Assembly (NCBI GenBank): GCA_002067065.1
Contig: MVPY01000044.1
Span: forward strand, 1-6,947
Length of the DNA: 6,947 nt
Reading direction: 5' to 3'
Source of the DNA: Methanobacterium sp. PtaB.Bin024
GTDB taxonomy: Archaea > Methanobacteriota > Methanobacteria > Methanobacteriales > Methanobacteriaceae
Part shown: positions 6,759-6,947 of the stretch, one piece after another
How positions within the stretch are numbered: the first letter of the stretch is position 1
Layout: every line of letters begins with the position of its first letter
Translations under genes and position numbers: made by a program
The notes under the pieces: generated by a model
What the model saw: the letters and a program-made list of their open reading frames with translations, nothing else
Database searches by the model: none
Told to the model about the DNA's origin: nothing

Positions 6759-6947
6759 TTATATCACTTGCAATGAATTCTTATCTAATAAAAATATATT
6801 CAATAAATCTTAATTTTTATAATTTTTAATTTTAGATATTAATTATAATTTTTTTATATTATTTTTCTAATAAAAATATTATATCCCATCATTAATAAAC
6901 CCTTAAATTCTTAAGACTCCATTTTAATATTTACAAAAAATACAACT
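6759..6947. other. Very A+T-rich upstream region of the radical SAM gene
   Basis: No gene is visible. A 14-bp sequence, tctaataaaaatat, occurs twice (6784-6797 and 6866-6879). The minus strand holds several TATA-like stretches, for example ATATATTTTTATTAG near 6799-6785 and AATTATAAAAATTAAG near 6829-6812, and either could serve as the promoter. Low complexity prevents a firm choice. Confidence 0.5.

Overview
The window reads as a piece of chromosome from a methanogenic archaeon, most likely a Methanobacteriales member such as Methanobacterium. The key evidence is a complete mfnB (methanofuran biosynthesis) with all its expected active-site residues, together with A+T-rich intergenic DNA, TATA-type promoter elements, Shine-Dalgarno sites matching the archaeal 16S tail, and an HdrB-type CCG-domain protein. 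The genus is an inference; no rRNA or tRNA gene is present to confirm it. All six convincing genes lie on the minus strand, so transcription runs from high to low coordinates.

Reading in the direction of transcription: (1) 5757-6758, a radical SAM protein with C-terminal cysteines of the SPASM/twitch kind, in unusually A+T-rich DNA and followed by a T-rich terminator. (2) A 299-bp gene-free stretch (5458-5756) holding three back-to-back 24-bp imperfect repeats. (3) 4714-5457, a protein with two CCG domains (HdrB/LutA/GlpC type), and 3384-4595, a LUD-domain protein with two [4Fe-4S] motifs (LutB/LldF type); these look like one operon, an incomplete lactate-utilisation-like pair with no LutC in view. 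(4) A regulatory region with a 22-bp tandem repeat, then mfnB (2515-3219), which uses a TTG start. (5) guaB (910-2400), IMP dehydrogenase, with a strong ribosome site and TATA box. (6) mobA (163-822), molybdenum cofactor guanylyltransferase, whose start region carries a 28-bp tandem duplication that creates a seven-codon upstream ORF ending in an ATGA overlap with mobA.

Functionally, guaB, mobA and mfnB converge on formylmethanofuran dehydrogenase, the first enzyme of CO2-reducing methanogenesis: GuaB supports the GTP pool, MobA uses GTP to make the dinucleotide form of the Mo/W cofactor, and MfnB makes the furan precursor of methanofuran. This link is an inference from known pathways. The Fe-S pair and the radical SAM gene have no established substrate here.

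The most notable non-coding signal is that three of the control regions carry short tandem duplications (28 bp at mobA, 22 bp at mfnB, 24 bp x3 upstream of the CCG-domain gene). I see no CRISPR array, insertion sequence, tRNA, rRNA or defence system. Positions 1-162 and 6759-6947 are A+T-rich and hold no convincing gene.
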